A stretch of 64,000 nt of DNA, from positions 186,001 through 250,000 of the forward strand of contig NZ_LLEI02000021.1 in NCBI RefSeq assembly GCF_001399455.2, given 5' to 3'. Under the pieces are notes generated by a model. The model was not told the origin of the DNA. It worked only from the letters and a program-made list of their open reading frames with translations, and did no database searches. Of the stretch, positions 37,307 to 46,077 are shown in pieces. The translations under genes and the position numbers were made by a program. Source of the DNA: Vibrio bivalvicida. GTDB lineage: Bacteria > Pseudomonadota > Gammaproteobacteria > Enterobacterales > Vibrionaceae. Positions within the stretch are counted from its first letter, which is position 1. Each line of letters opens with the position of its first letter.

Positions 37307-38374
37307 GTGGTACAAAAAAATAAAGATCCGTTTAATGCTCTAGAAGCAAAATCGGAAGCTCAAAAGCTATCATTTGCTCCAATTGTGTTCCAAACTGCAC
37401 GAACTTTGCGTGACTTAGGCATTTTGTCTGCTCTTGATAAAGCCGGAGAAAAAGGCTTAAGTGCAGTAGAGTTGGCTCAGAAAACTCAGGTTTCTGAGTA
37501 TGGTGTTAAGGTATTGCTTGACATGGCAATCAGCGCCAATATCGTGCTGTGGGAAAAACCTAACTATTCTTTAGCTAACTTAGGTTTCTTTATCCTCCAT
37601 GATGGAATGACAAATGCCAACATGGATTTCACTGCTGATGTTTGTTATGCCGCGATGATGCACCTGACGGAGGCTATCGTTGAAGGTAAGCCAGCAGGTT
37701 TAAAAGAGCTGGGGGAATGGGAAACTATCTACCAAGGTTTATCTACTCTACCTGAGCAAGCGAAAGAGAGCTGGTTCAAGTTTGATCATTTTTATTCTGA
37801 TCGCTCGTTCCCAGTTTTGCTTGAAGAAGTATTCAAAAGCCAACCCAAGACACTTGTCGACATTGGTGGCAATACGGGCAAGTGGGCAATGCAATGTTGT
37901 AACCACAACCCAAATGTAGAAGTGACGATTGTTGACTTGCCTCAGCAACTTGAAATGGCAATGAAAAACGCCCAAGAACAAGGCTTTGCAGAGCGTGTTC
38001 ATCCTCACCCTGCCAATATGTTAGATAAGCAGCAATTGTTACCCAAACAGGCCGATGTTTGGTGGATGAGCCAGTTCTTAGACTGTTTTTCTCCGATGGA
38101 GATCTTAAACATTCTTAAGAAAGTGAAGGCTCAGTTGCGTGAAGGTGATGCGATTTATATTCTTGAGTTGTTCTGGGATGCACAAAAATACGATGCGGCA
38201 TCTTATAGTTTGAACGCGACATCGCTTTACTTTACCTGCCTAGCAAATGGCAATAGCCGTTTCTATCGTAGCGATGATTTCCTAGAGATTATTGAGGCGG
38301 CAGGTTTAACAGTAGAACAAAGAACAGACAATATTGGCCTTGGTCATACGTTACTTAAACTAAAATCACAATAA
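37307..38374 (+). CDS. apeB: SAM-dependent methyltransferase ApeB
   Basis: Methyltransferase of 355 residues. The N-terminal part (about 1-120) is a winged-helix dimerisation domain as in plant-type O-methyltransferases (VELAQKTQVSEYGVKVLLDMA). The SAM-binding motif LVDIGGNTGKW is near residues 184-194, with VTIVDLPQQLE after it. It may methylate the aryl head group; C- versus O-methylation cannot be told. The start is GTG. It lies 32 bases after apeA and 30 bases before the flavoenzyme gene. Confidence 0.87.
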   Translation: MVQKNKDPFNALEAKSEAQKLSFAPIVFQTARTLRDLGILSALDKAGEKGLSAVELAQKTQVSEYGVKVLLDMAISANIVLWEKPNYSLANLGFFILHDGMTNANMDFTADVCYAAMMHLTEAIVEGKPAGLKELGEWETIYQGLSTLPEQAKESWFKFDHFYSDRSFPVLLEEVFKSQPKTLVDIGGNTGKWAMQCCNHNPNVEVTIVDLPQQLEMAMKNAQEQGFAERVHPHPANMLDKQQLLPKQADVWWMSQFLDCFSPMEILNILKKVKAQLREGDAIYILELFWDAQKYDAASYSLNATSLYFTCLANGNSRFYRSDDFLEIIEAAGLTVEQRTDNIGLGHTLLKLKSQ

Positions 38375-38404
38375 CCCTTAAAAGTTGCCAGACAGTCAGG
38401 AATT

Positions 38405-39652
38405 ATGATTAAAGAGTCAACTCAAGTTGTCATTGTCGGGGCCGGGCCATCGGGTTCTACGGCTTCTGCATTGCTTCATGCGCAAGGTATTGAGGTGATC
38501 GTTATCGAGAAGGCGCGATTCCCGCGCTTCTCAATCGGTGAGAGTTTACTTCCTGCTTGTATGGAGATAATTGAGCAAGCGGGTATGCTTGATGCAGTTA
38601 ATCACTATGGCTTTCAGTACAAAGATGGCGCAGCGTTTCGGTGTAATGGGGTATATACCGAGTTTGAGTTTACCGATAAGTTTAGCGCAGGGCCTGGAAC
38701 GACGTTCCAGGTACAACGTGGCAACTTTGATAAGGTACTGGCTGATAGTGCGCAACAACAAGGCGTGGAGATTCGTTATCAGCATGAGCTAGCCGAGTTG
38801 AAATTTGTTGGCAAACGCTCTTTATTGACAGTCAAAGATCAAGCCGATGATAGTTACCAGATTGAGGCGGACTATATACTAGATGCGAGCGGATTTGGTC
38901 GAGTGTTGCCGAAAATGCTGGATCTTGAACAACCTTCTTGCTTACCTCCGCGCAATGCTATCTTCACCCATATAGTTGATAATATAGACTCGCAAGATAT
39001 CGAATATGATCGCAACAAGATTCTAATTTCTGTTCACCCAGACAATCATGATGTTTGGTATTGGTTGATTCCATTTTCAAATGGCGTGTGTTCTTTTGGT
39101 GTGGTGGGAGAACCAGAGTTCTTCGAACGTTACCCTGAGGATAAGATTGCTGCGATCAAACAGCTTGCTAGTGAAGAAGCAGGCCTAGCTAAGCTACTGG
39201 TAAATGCCGAGTACCCTAACCCTGCTGGGGAGTTGGGCGGTTATTCGGCAAATGTAAAGCAGCTTGCCACTCAGCACTACGCGTTGTTGGGCAATGCTGG
39301 TGAATTCTTGGATCCGGTGTTTTCTTCTGGCGTAACCATTGCGATGAAATCAGCTCAGTATGCTACCGAGTGCGTTGTTAAACAGCTTAGCGGCGAAGAG
39401 GTTGACTGGGACAAACAATACGCTGAGCCACTGATGGTTGGGGTCAACACTTTTCGTACCTATGTAGAAGGTTGGTATAACGGCGATTTACAGGATGTTA
39501 TTTTCTATCAGAGCCCGACCCCACGCATTAAACAGATGATCAGTTCTATCTTAGCGGGATACGCTTGGGATCAAGACAACCCATACGTTAGAAATAGTGA
39601 GCAACGTCTTCGAACTTTAGCCGAATTGGTACGCGAGAATACAAACGCTTAG
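38405..39652 (+). CDS. FAD-dependent oxidoreductase with phenolic-halogenase motifs
   Basis: Flavoprotein of 415 residues. The FAD dinucleotide motif VGAGPSGSTAS lies at about 11-21. FPRFSIGESLLP follows, as in class B flavin halogenases. Lys73 in YGFQYKDGAAF sits where those enzymes have their catalytic Lys, and Trp218-Tyr-Trp-Leu-Ile-Pro223 fits the WxWxIP halogenase motif. It is third on the plus-strand arm of the APE cluster, after apeB. It might halogenate the aryl ring or the polyene, as in brominated xanthomonadins, or hydroxylate it. Many relatives with these motifs are untested and a non-halogenating oxidase is possible. Confidence 0.8.
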   Translation: MIKESTQVVIVGAGPSGSTASALLHAQGIEVIVIEKARFPRFSIGESLLPACMEIIEQAGMLDAVNHYGFQYKDGAAFRCNGVYTEFEFTDKFSAGPGTTFQVQRGNFDKVLADSAQQQGVEIRYQHELAELKFVGKRSLLTVKDQADDSYQIEADYILDASGFGRVLPKMLDLEQPSCLPPRNAIFTHIVDNIDSQDIEYDRNKILISVHPDNHDVWYWLIPFSNGVCSFGVVGEPEFFERYPEDKIAAIKQLASEEAGLAKLLVNAEYPNPAGELGGYSANVKQLATQHYALLGNAGEFLDPVFSSGVTIAMKSAQYATECVVKQLSGEEVDWDKQYAEPLMVGVNTFRTYVEGWYNGDLQDVIFYQSPTPRIKQMISSILAGYAWDQDNPYVRNSEQRLRTLAELVRENTNA

Positions 39653-39776
39653 AGTTTGATTTATCTCAAGGGTTTAGTTGGCGAAAACCTCCAAGTTTGC
39701 TCATACTTCTAAGAGTGAAGTCGGTGCCCATCTAAACGTCACGATCCTTGTTTGGATGGTAACAGGAGGTTAGCGT

Positions 39777-40028
39777 ATGAAAAATGAACTCGACCCAACC
39801 AAAGTTTTACAAGCTTATGAAACCGTTATGGAGAATGGTTCCCCAACAGAACATGGTAAGATCTATGAAGGGGTAGAAGCTTTCTCTGATTACGATGGTT
39901 ATAACGTTTATATGCGAGGTAACGGTGTGGAAATTAAAATTGGTTTCCACAATACCTATCATTTGGAGTACGACCAAGAACACCTTCGAGATAGTTTTCT
40001 GAAAAAGGTCGCCATGCTAGCTAAATAA
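39777..40028 (+). CDS. Small conserved protein, DUF3081-like
   Basis: Cytoplasmic protein of 83 residues without signal or membrane segment. The conserved core is GSPTEHGKIYEGVEAFSDYDGYNV followed by a short beta segment and a basic end. I recognise it as resembling the DUF3081 family of gamma-proteobacteria, function unknown. AACAGGAGG upstream is a strong ribosome site. A terminator follows at once. Confidence 0.75.
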   Translation: MKNELDPTKVLQAYETVMENGSPTEHGKIYEGVEAFSDYDGYNVYMRGNGVEIKIGFHNTYHLEYDQEHLRDSFLKKVAMLAK

Positions 40029-40064
40029 GAAAAGCCCAGAAAGCGAAACGCTCAGGGCTTTTCT
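40028..40064. terminator. Rho-independent terminator
   Basis: Stem AGAAAAGCCC / GGGCTTTTCT enclosing a smaller AGCG/CGCT hairpin, right at the end of the DUF3081-like gene. It could also serve maoP, which ends on the other side at 40123. Confidence 0.85.
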
Positions 40065-40122
40065 GTTTGACAACGGCTATCGAGTTAACTCGAGCCGTTA
40101 CCTGTACTTATGATTAATGGGG

Positions 40123-40485
40123 TTAGCTTTCTTCAGCTAAGCTAACTTCATCTGAATAGTCCTCAATGCTATTGGTATCAATTCTGTTGCGACCATTAAG
40201 TGTGTGGAAGCGTTTTCGGCCACGAGCCAGTTGAACGTATTTCAGCCACAAGCGTTCTAACTTAGATTTGGCTTTACCTGGGTTAATCAAGACTTTGACG
40301 AAGTGTTTTTCCTCTGCATTCTCGGGTTGAAGAGCGCCAGACTCCAAACCAAGCATGGTATCCCCATAAAGGTTTAAGATATCTTCTTCGCCGATCGTAA
40401 AATCACCAGACTTAGCAAAACCGCGTGGAAACTTAGCGTTGTCGTAAAAACGTTTTTTGCCATGACGAAATTGAGTGTCAGACAT
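40123..40485 (-). CDS. maoP: MaoP (DUF413), macrodomain Ori organisation protein
   Basis: Small basic protein of 120 residues in the DUF413/YifE family (FRHGKKRFYDNAKFPRGFAKSGDFTIGEEDIL). In E. coli MaoP acts with a site called maoS next to its own gene to organise the Ori region. The gene is divergent from hdfR with a 197-bp gap, exactly the E. coli arrangement (yifE/hdfR). The C-terminal acidic tail is longer than I would expect for the core domain. Confidence 0.88.
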   Translation of the reverse strand: MSDTQFRHGKKRFYDNAKFPRGFAKSGDFTIGEEDILNLYGDTMLGLESGALQPENAEEKHFVKVLINPGKAKSKLERLWLKYVQLARGRKRFHTLNGRNRIDTNSIEDYSDEVSLAEES

Positions 40486-40682
40486 TTTGGTAGCCTCTAT
40501 AAAAACCTACATGGGTGAACTAAAGCGAAAAGTAGGCGCAAAATTCATAAAAGAAAAACAAAACATTTCTATCGTAACTATCGAATAGTTTTATGAAATC
40601 TAGATAACAGTTTCGTGACTTGAAGATGATTAATATTTATTGTTCTTTCTAACCTTCCAAGATTGTCGGTAGAGGAAATCCA

Positions 40683-41579
40683 ATGGACGTAAAAGTCTTT
40701 AGAACGTTTTTAGAACTGGCTCAAGTTCGGCACTTTGGCAAAGTGGCAGAAAATTTATATATCACCCAAGCAGCAGTGAGTGCACGGATCAAGCAGCTAG
40801 AGAGCTACTTTGACACACAACTGTTTATTCGTGACCGCAATAACATCAAGCTCACCTCGGCAGGTGAGCGACTTATTGGTTACGCAGACGTCATGGTGAG
40901 CACCTTACAGCAAGCGAAACTGGAATTGTCGTTGGAAAGCGGTAAGGCGTTGCAATTGACACTTGGCGGTACGCCTAGTATTTGGGATGCATACTTGCAA
41001 AACTGTTTAAGCTTGGTGACAGATGAATTCGACGGCTATGGTTTTATGGCTGAAATCATGGGGCGCGAAGTGTTATCCCGTAGCTTGCAAGAGCGTACCC
41101 TTGATATGGCGTTTGCTTTTGATCAAATCAAAGCGGACGAGCTTACCTGTAAGAAAGTGGCCGACGTGATGTTAATTTTGGTCTCTACCCAACAGCACGG
41201 ACTTGATACCGTATTCCAAGACAAATATGTCTATGTGGATTGGGGCACTAAATTTGCTTCGGAGTACGTTGAGCGTCATCCCAAGATATCAGCGCCTTAC
41301 CTAAGAACATCAACTGCTCGTATTGCTTTGGACTTTATTCTAGAAAAAGGTGGTAGTGCATATTTACCGGTGTCTTTGGTGGAACCTTTTCTTGCTACCG
41401 GTCAGTTATTTAAGGTTGACGGAGTGGAAGGTTGGCAGCGTCCAATTTATTTGAGCTACCGTAAAGCGAGCACTTCGATAGAAGCGATCGAGCAAGTCGA
41501 AGAGCTAGTCAAAACCATCTACCCCGTAACTGCATTCAGTCTTCAACAGATGGCAGAGTGTCCTGTAGAGAATGAATAG
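40683..41579 (+). CDS. hdfR: LysR-type regulator HdfR
   Basis: Transcription factor of 298 residues with an N-terminal LysR winged helix-turn-helix (VRHFGKVAENLYITQAAVSARIKQLE) and the usual periplasmic-binding-like effector domain. Divergent from maoP as in enterobacteria, which supports the name. In E. coli HdfR represses flhDC; the vibrio target is not known. AGAGGAAA precedes the ATG and a hairpin follows the stop. Confidence 0.88.
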   Translation: MDVKVFRTFLELAQVRHFGKVAENLYITQAAVSARIKQLESYFDTQLFIRDRNNIKLTSAGERLIGYADVMVSTLQQAKLELSLESGKALQLTLGGTPSIWDAYLQNCLSLVTDEFDGYGFMAEIMGREVLSRSLQERTLDMAFAFDQIKADELTCKKVADVMLILVSTQQHGLDTVFQDKYVYVDWGTKFASEYVERHPKISAPYLRTSTARIALDFILEKGGSAYLPVSLVEPFLATGQLFKVDGVEGWQRPIYLSYRKASTSIEAIEQVEELVKTIYPVTAFSLQQMAECPVENE

Positions 41580-41600
41580 CTAATCAGTTTTTATGTAGCA

Positions 41601-41621
41601 CGCCTCGATTGTGTCGAGGCG
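41601..41621. terminator. Hairpin after hdfR
   Basis: Perfect 8-bp stem CGCCTCGA / TCGAGGCG with a 5-base loop, 22 bases past the hdfR stop, followed by a TTAATAT tract. Confidence 0.7.
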
Positions 41622-41724
41622 TTAATATCTCGACCACTCCAAATCGATTGATACCATGTAATCACGTAACCCAACGTAGCTTTGACACTTTATTTGGGTG
41701 TCAGCGATCGCCTCTAGGCCTTTC

Positions 41725-41928
41725 TCAAAGACTCATTAAACTTTCTATGGATTCTTCAATACTGAGTTCATGATAGCTCTGTATGGAGCGTCCATCATGG
41801 GCATCGATCAAGATGCGTTGTATGTTGGTGGGGCCGTGATGATCAATGAGACCTAATGTTTGTTCCACATTGTCACACGTCATGGTGAGCTCATCATTGA
41901 GTACAATGGTGCAAGAGTGCAGGTTCAT
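41725..41928 (-). CDS. Small hypothetical protein
   Basis: 67-residue acidic cytoplasmic protein (MNLHSCTIVLNDELTMTCDN, ending SIEESIESLMSL). The ATG is chosen because AAGGAAG lies 6 bases upstream. No motif is recognised and no signal or membrane segment is seen. It stands alone between hdfR and the divergent DNA-repair genes. Confidence 0.6.
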   Translation of the reverse strand: MNLHSCTIVLNDELTMTCDNVEQTLGLIDHHGPTNIQRILIDAHDGRSIQSYHELSIEESIESLMSL

Positions 41929-42068
41929 AGCCAACTTCCTTATTATTTTTTGGGTCTGCATAAATAACTTTAGAAGAAGAAAAACAGTTGGCAAATTCGA
42001 TTGAGTTCCGAAAATGGCTAGTAATTGTTGTGTCACGAATTAGACTGTAGATAACAGTTTGAACAATA

Positions 42069-43445
42069 TTGGAAAACCGCATGGAAAGTGGCTTTGCTAT
42101 CTTGACTCAAAAAGATTGTCACAATGCCAGAATCGCGCGTGATAGCCGATTTGATGGGCGCTTTTATGTGGCAGTTAAGACGACGGGGATTTTCTGTCGA
42201 CCTATTTGCCCGGCCAATCTGCCAAAGGAAGAAAACGTTGAATATTACTTCGACAAGGCACAAGCGTTGCAAGCTGGTTATCGTCCTTGCTTGCGCTGTA
42301 GGCCCGATAGTGCGCCAAGCTCTTGGGCGTGGAAAGGGGTCGAAGTGACTTTTCAGCGTGCTGTAAAGCTTATTGAACAAGGGGCTTTGCACCATTCCTC
42401 TTTAGTTGAACTCTCGGAGAGACTTGGCATTAGTGATCGCTATTTGCGCAAATTGTTTAATCAGTATCTTGGTATGTCTCCCAAACAATATTCGCTTTAT
42501 TACCAGCTGATGTTTGCTAAACAACTGCTACATACTAGCCGTTTGTCGATTACTGATGTCGCTTTGGCAAGCGGTTTCAATAGTGTTCGCCGCTTTAATG
42601 ATGCCTTTAAACAGGTAATGAAAATGCCACCTTCTCAGATAAGGAAAAACTCCGCAGTGCGAATTGAATCAAATCATATCGACCTTGCATTTCGTGGCCC
42701 GCTAGATTGGCAATACATGTTAGATTTCTACCGACTAAGAGCGATTGATGGATTAGAAATAGTGACGGATGATAGTTACCAAAGACACTTCGAGTTTGAT
42801 GATCACTCCGGATGGTTTTCTATATCAAATCCCAAAGCTGGTGTTATGCGAGTGGAATTTAGGTTGGATGATATGGCATTACTACGCAGCTTGGTCAATC
42901 AGGTAAGGCGTATGTTTGATTTAGACAGCGATATCTTACAAATTGAGCAACACTTATCTCAGATCGAACCGCAACTGGTCACGCATTCTGGGATTCGGAT
43001 TCCGGGTGTTTGGAGTACCTGGGAGGCAGGCGTTAGGGCAGTTTTAGGCCAACAAGTGTCTATCAAAGCTGCGATTGGTCAATTAAACTTACTCGTCCGT
43101 ACCATGCAACCTGAAGGAATCACACATTTCCCCACTCCTTCGGAAGTTGCAGGTGCCGATCTGAGTTTTCTGCGTATGCCAAAAAGTCGTAAAGAGACCT
43201 TAGCGCGTTTTGCTCAGTTTATGATTACGCATAGACAAGCTCCGCTTGAAGAGTGGCTAGAACTAAAAGGCATTGGCAGTTGGACCGTCAATTACGCCCG
43301 TTTAAGAGGTGCCTCAGAGCCCAATTGTTTTTTAGACGGTGATCTTGTGGTTAAAAAAGCCCTTATGCAGTTTCCCAATTTATCGACGACGAATGTGTCT
43401 CCTTGGGGAAGCTACGCGACCTTTCATTGTTGGAGCCATGCATGA
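42069..43445 (+). CDS. Ada-AlkA fusion: methylphosphotriester-sensing regulator with DNA-3-methyladenine glycosylase
   Basis: DNA-repair protein of 458 residues. Residues 10-85 are an Ada metal-binding domain (FCRPICPA, PCLRCRPD) whose Cys accepts methyl groups from phosphotriesters. Residues about 90-190 are an AraC-type helix-turn-helix. Residues about 200-290 are AlkA N-like and about 300-440 an HhH-GPD glycosylase (EWLELKGIGSWTVNYARLRG). The catalytic Asp is probably in CFLDGDLVV. So one protein senses damage, activates genes and excises alkylated bases. It overlaps ogt by 4 bases (ATGA). Start could be at Met5. Confidence 0.92.
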   Translation: MENRMESGFAILTQKDCHNARIARDSRFDGRFYVAVKTTGIFCRPICPANLPKEENVEYYFDKAQALQAGYRPCLRCRPDSAPSSWAWKGVEVTFQRAVKLIEQGALHHSSLVELSERLGISDRYLRKLFNQYLGMSPKQYSLYYQLMFAKQLLHTSRLSITDVALASGFNSVRRFNDAFKQVMKMPPSQIRKNSAVRIESNHIDLAFRGPLDWQYMLDFYRLRAIDGLEIVTDDSYQRHFEFDDHSGWFSISNPKAGVMRVEFRLDDMALLRSLVNQVRRMFDLDSDILQIEQHLSQIEPQLVTHSGIRIPGVWSTWEAGVRAVLGQQVSIKAAIGQLNLLVRTMQPEGITHFPTPSEVAGADLSFLRMPKSRKETLARFAQFMITHRQAPLEEWLELKGIGSWTVNYARLRGASEPNCFLDGDLVVKKALMQFPNLSTTNVSPWGSYATFHCWSHA

Positions 43446-43921
43446 ATAAAAGATACACGACCTATACATCACCACTTGGCATTATGACATTACAAGCGGA
43501 TGATGACGGATTGCTTGGAGCCTGGTTTGAGACTCAGACTACACAACCTAACAACTTAGGTGCATATAAGGAAAACGATCCTATACTTACTAAAGCAATC
43601 AAACAGTTAGAAGAATATTTTTCCGGATTTCGTACCGAGTTTGAACTTCCTATTTCAGCCAAGGGAACAGTATTTCAACAGAAAGTTTGGCAGGTGCTCA
43701 CCACAATTCCTTTTGGTGAAACGTGCAGCTATCAGGATCTTGCCAACGCGATTGGTAATCCTAAAGCAGTGAGAGCCGTAGGACTTGCAAATGGTAAAAA
43801 TCCTGTATCGGTAATTGTTCCATGTCATCGAGTGATAGGAAAAAGTGGTAAGCTAACTGGATATGCTGGTGGAGTTGAGATAAAAGCGAAGCTTTTGGAG
43901 CTTGAAAAAAGAGGTAGTTAG
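43442..43921 (+). CDS. ogt: Methylated-DNA-protein-cysteine methyltransferase
   Basis: O6-alkylguanine repair protein of 159 residues. The acceptor Cys128 lies in IVPCHRVIG, and the helix-turn-helix PFGETCSYQDLANAIGNPKAVRAVG precedes it. The ATG overlaps the stop of the upstream Ada-AlkA gene, so the two repair enzymes are co-translated. Called ogt rather than ada because the Ada regulatory part is in the partner gene. Confidence 0.92.
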   Translation: MNKRYTTYTSPLGIMTLQADDDGLLGAWFETQTTQPNNLGAYKENDPILTKAIKQLEEYFSGFRTEFELPISAKGTVFQQKVWQVLTTIPFGETCSYQDLANAIGNPKAVRAVGLANGKNPVSVIVPCHRVIGKSGKLTGYAGGVEIKAKLLELEKRGS

Positions 43922-44317
43922 ATGACAAAGCAACGGCAAGCAATAGTAGTAATGATTGGCAGTTTAATATCTACTGCACTGCTTGGTTGCTCGGAAGAAA
44001 AAACCGAGCGAATGCTGAATCAAGAAACTTACTCTTTTACAGGTGTTTTCGAAAACCAATTTAATGGTGATTTGCTTGAGTTTAAAGACGCTAAAGTCAC
44101 TATTATTAAGGAGGAAGGGCTCGATTATACTAAGCCCTTTGAGGTGGAAGATAACTACCTAACTATTCAGATGCGCAATAGCTCTAAAGAAAAGCGCGAA
44201 GACATTGTGATGCGCATCCATGGTCAACAAGAACTTCTTACCTGTAGTATTTGTGCCAAGTACCAGCTATCTAGTACTTGGCAAAAACGAGATTTTATCC
44301 CTTTGCCTCGTAATTAA
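43922..44317 (+). CDS. Putative lipoprotein of unknown function
   Basis: 131-residue protein with a signal peptide and lipobox (TALLGCSEE, acylated Cys23). The mature part carries a Cys pair CSICAKY near residues 107-113. Its ATG directly follows the ogt stop, so it may be co-transcribed with the repair genes. No family recognised. Confidence 0.7.
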   Translation: MTKQRQAIVVMIGSLISTALLGCSEEKTERMLNQETYSFTGVFENQFNGDLLEFKDAKVTIIKEEGLDYTKPFEVEDNYLTIQMRNSSKEKREDIVMRIHGQQELLTCSICAKYQLSSTWQKRDFIPLPRN

Positions 44318-44318
44318 T

Positions 44319-45755
44319 TTAGGTGAATAGACCGCCATTCAGCATCATATGGACGGCGATACTCGCTGCATACCCTATTGAGATAACAGGCATCCATTTT
44401 AAGTGACCGAAGAAGGTGTATTTACCATGGGCAGCTCCCATCAGTGCTACCCCCGCTGCTGAACCAATAGACAGTAAGCTCCCCCCAACCCCAGCAGTTA
44501 AAGTGACAAGTAGCCAGTTGCCCATACTCATGGTTGGTTCCATGGTAAGTACGGCAAACATCACAGGAATGTTATCGACAATCGCAGAAAGAATACCCAC
44601 CATGATGTTGGCCCATACTGGATCCCATTGGGTATACATAACTTCAGAAATCATTCCAAGGTACCCGAGCAAACTCAAACCACCGACACACATTACTACG
44701 CCGTAGAAGAACAATAGCGTGTCCCACTCGGCATGTGAAACACGGCGAAAAACATCAAATGGCACTACAGAACCTAAACGCTTTAGCGCGTTATCATCTC
44801 GGTTTTCAATGGCAATCAGAGACTTCTTGTGTAACGAAGCTTTAAGTGTTCTGCGGAGGAAAAAGCCGAAGAATTGAAGATAGGCTAATCCCATCATCAT
44901 GCCGATCACAGGAGGGAAGTGAAGTACAGCGTGAAAGGCAACCGCTGTAGCAATAGTAAGAATAAATAACCCGACAATACGTCTTGCGCCGCGCTTCAGC
45001 TCAACATGTTGGTGAACAACATTTGGACTCGCGTCCGGTACAAACATCGACATAATAATCGCCGGCAGAACGTAGTTAACCACTGATGGCACAAACAGCG
45101 GCATAAATTCGGCAAAAGAGACATGGCCTGCCTGCCAAACCATTAGGGTGGTGATATCGCCAAATGGGCTGAATGCGCCACCAGCGTTGGCGGCGATGAC
45201 GATATTAATACAAGCAAGGTTAATAAACTTAGTGTTGTCGCCTGCAACTTTCATCACCACGGCACACATCAGTAGCGCTGTCGTCAGGTTATCGGCAATA
45301 GGGGAGATGAAAAATGCTAAAATACCAGTCAGCCAGAAAAGGGTTTTAAAGTTAAATCCTTTGCCCACCATCCAGGCTTGCAAAGCATCGAACAACCTGC
45401 GTTCTTCCATCGCGCTAATGTAGGTCATGGCAACGAGCAAGAACAACAATAGTTCTGCGTACTCTAACAAATTGTGTTCAAGGGCGGCTTTGGCGACCTC
45501 AATTTGCTCATGTTGAGAGTAGACATAACCGATCATCGCCCAAATCACGCCAGCAGCGAGTAATACGGGCTTAGACTTTCTGAGCTGTAGATACTCTTCA
45601 AGCATGACTAAGGTATAGGCGATAGCGAAAATGACTATTGCGGCATAACCAATCGTCGATTGGGTAAGAGGAATAATTTGGTCAGAAGATGGTGATGAGA
45701 ATGCTGAAAAGGGCAGAAAAAAGAGTGTTACAAAGATCGACCACTGTAATTTCAT
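44319..45755 (-). CDS. nhaD: Na+/H+ antiporter NhaD
   Basis: Inner-membrane antiporter of 478 residues with a signal-like N-terminus and about 12 hydrophobic segments. Ion-site motifs of the NhaD/ArsB superfamily are present: ISPIADNLTTALL, NAGGAFSPFGDITTLMVW and DNIPVMFAVL. It exports Na+ (or Li+) in exchange for H+, typical for marine vibrios. Transcribed convergently to the lipoprotein gene with only 1 base between stops. Confidence 0.93.
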   Translation of the reverse strand: MKLQWSIFVTLFFLPFSAFSSPSSDQIIPLTQSTIGYAAIVIFAIAYTLVMLEEYLQLRKSKPVLLAAGVIWAMIGYVYSQHEQIEVAKAALEHNLLEYAELLLFLLVAMTYISAMEERRLFDALQAWMVGKGFNFKTLFWLTGILAFFISPIADNLTTALLMCAVVMKVAGDNTKFINLACINIVIAANAGGAFSPFGDITTLMVWQAGHVSFAEFMPLFVPSVVNYVLPAIIMSMFVPDASPNVVHQHVELKRGARRIVGLFILTIATAVAFHAVLHFPPVIGMMMGLAYLQFFGFFLRRTLKASLHKKSLIAIENRDDNALKRLGSVVPFDVFRRVSHAEWDTLLFFYGVVMCVGGLSLLGYLGMISEVMYTQWDPVWANIMVGILSAIVDNIPVMFAVLTMEPTMSMGNWLLVTLTAGVGGSLLSIGSAAGVALMGAAHGKYTFFGHLKWMPVISIGYAASIAVHMMLNGGLFT

Positions 45756-46077
45756 ACTTTCACTCCTTTGAAAGCTGATTGTTGTTTTATGTTTTGTGGG
45801 TACATTCTAAAGACGAATTGATTTTCGGTATGTGAGGTAGGTTTGATCTGTTTGAATTGTCAGGGATAAATTAACAGATTATGAATCTTTATGATATGCA
45901 ATGTTGATTTTGTTGGTTGGTTGTATCTTCTATCTATGCGAGTAATCACAAAATATGATCGCGACCAACAGTTAAAAGTTTGTTCGGATTACTACTTGAT
46001 ACGGATCATCATACTGCGGGTGACTTTAAGTCAAGATCTTATGTGTTCTGTTCCACATATGAATACATAGGTGACTT
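45756..46077. other. Divergent promoter region nhaD / yjiH
   Basis: 322 bp of AT-rich sequence with no gene. It must hold the promoters of nhaD (left) and of the yjiH-yjiG-peptidase operon (right). No clear operator was recognised. Confidence 0.4.
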
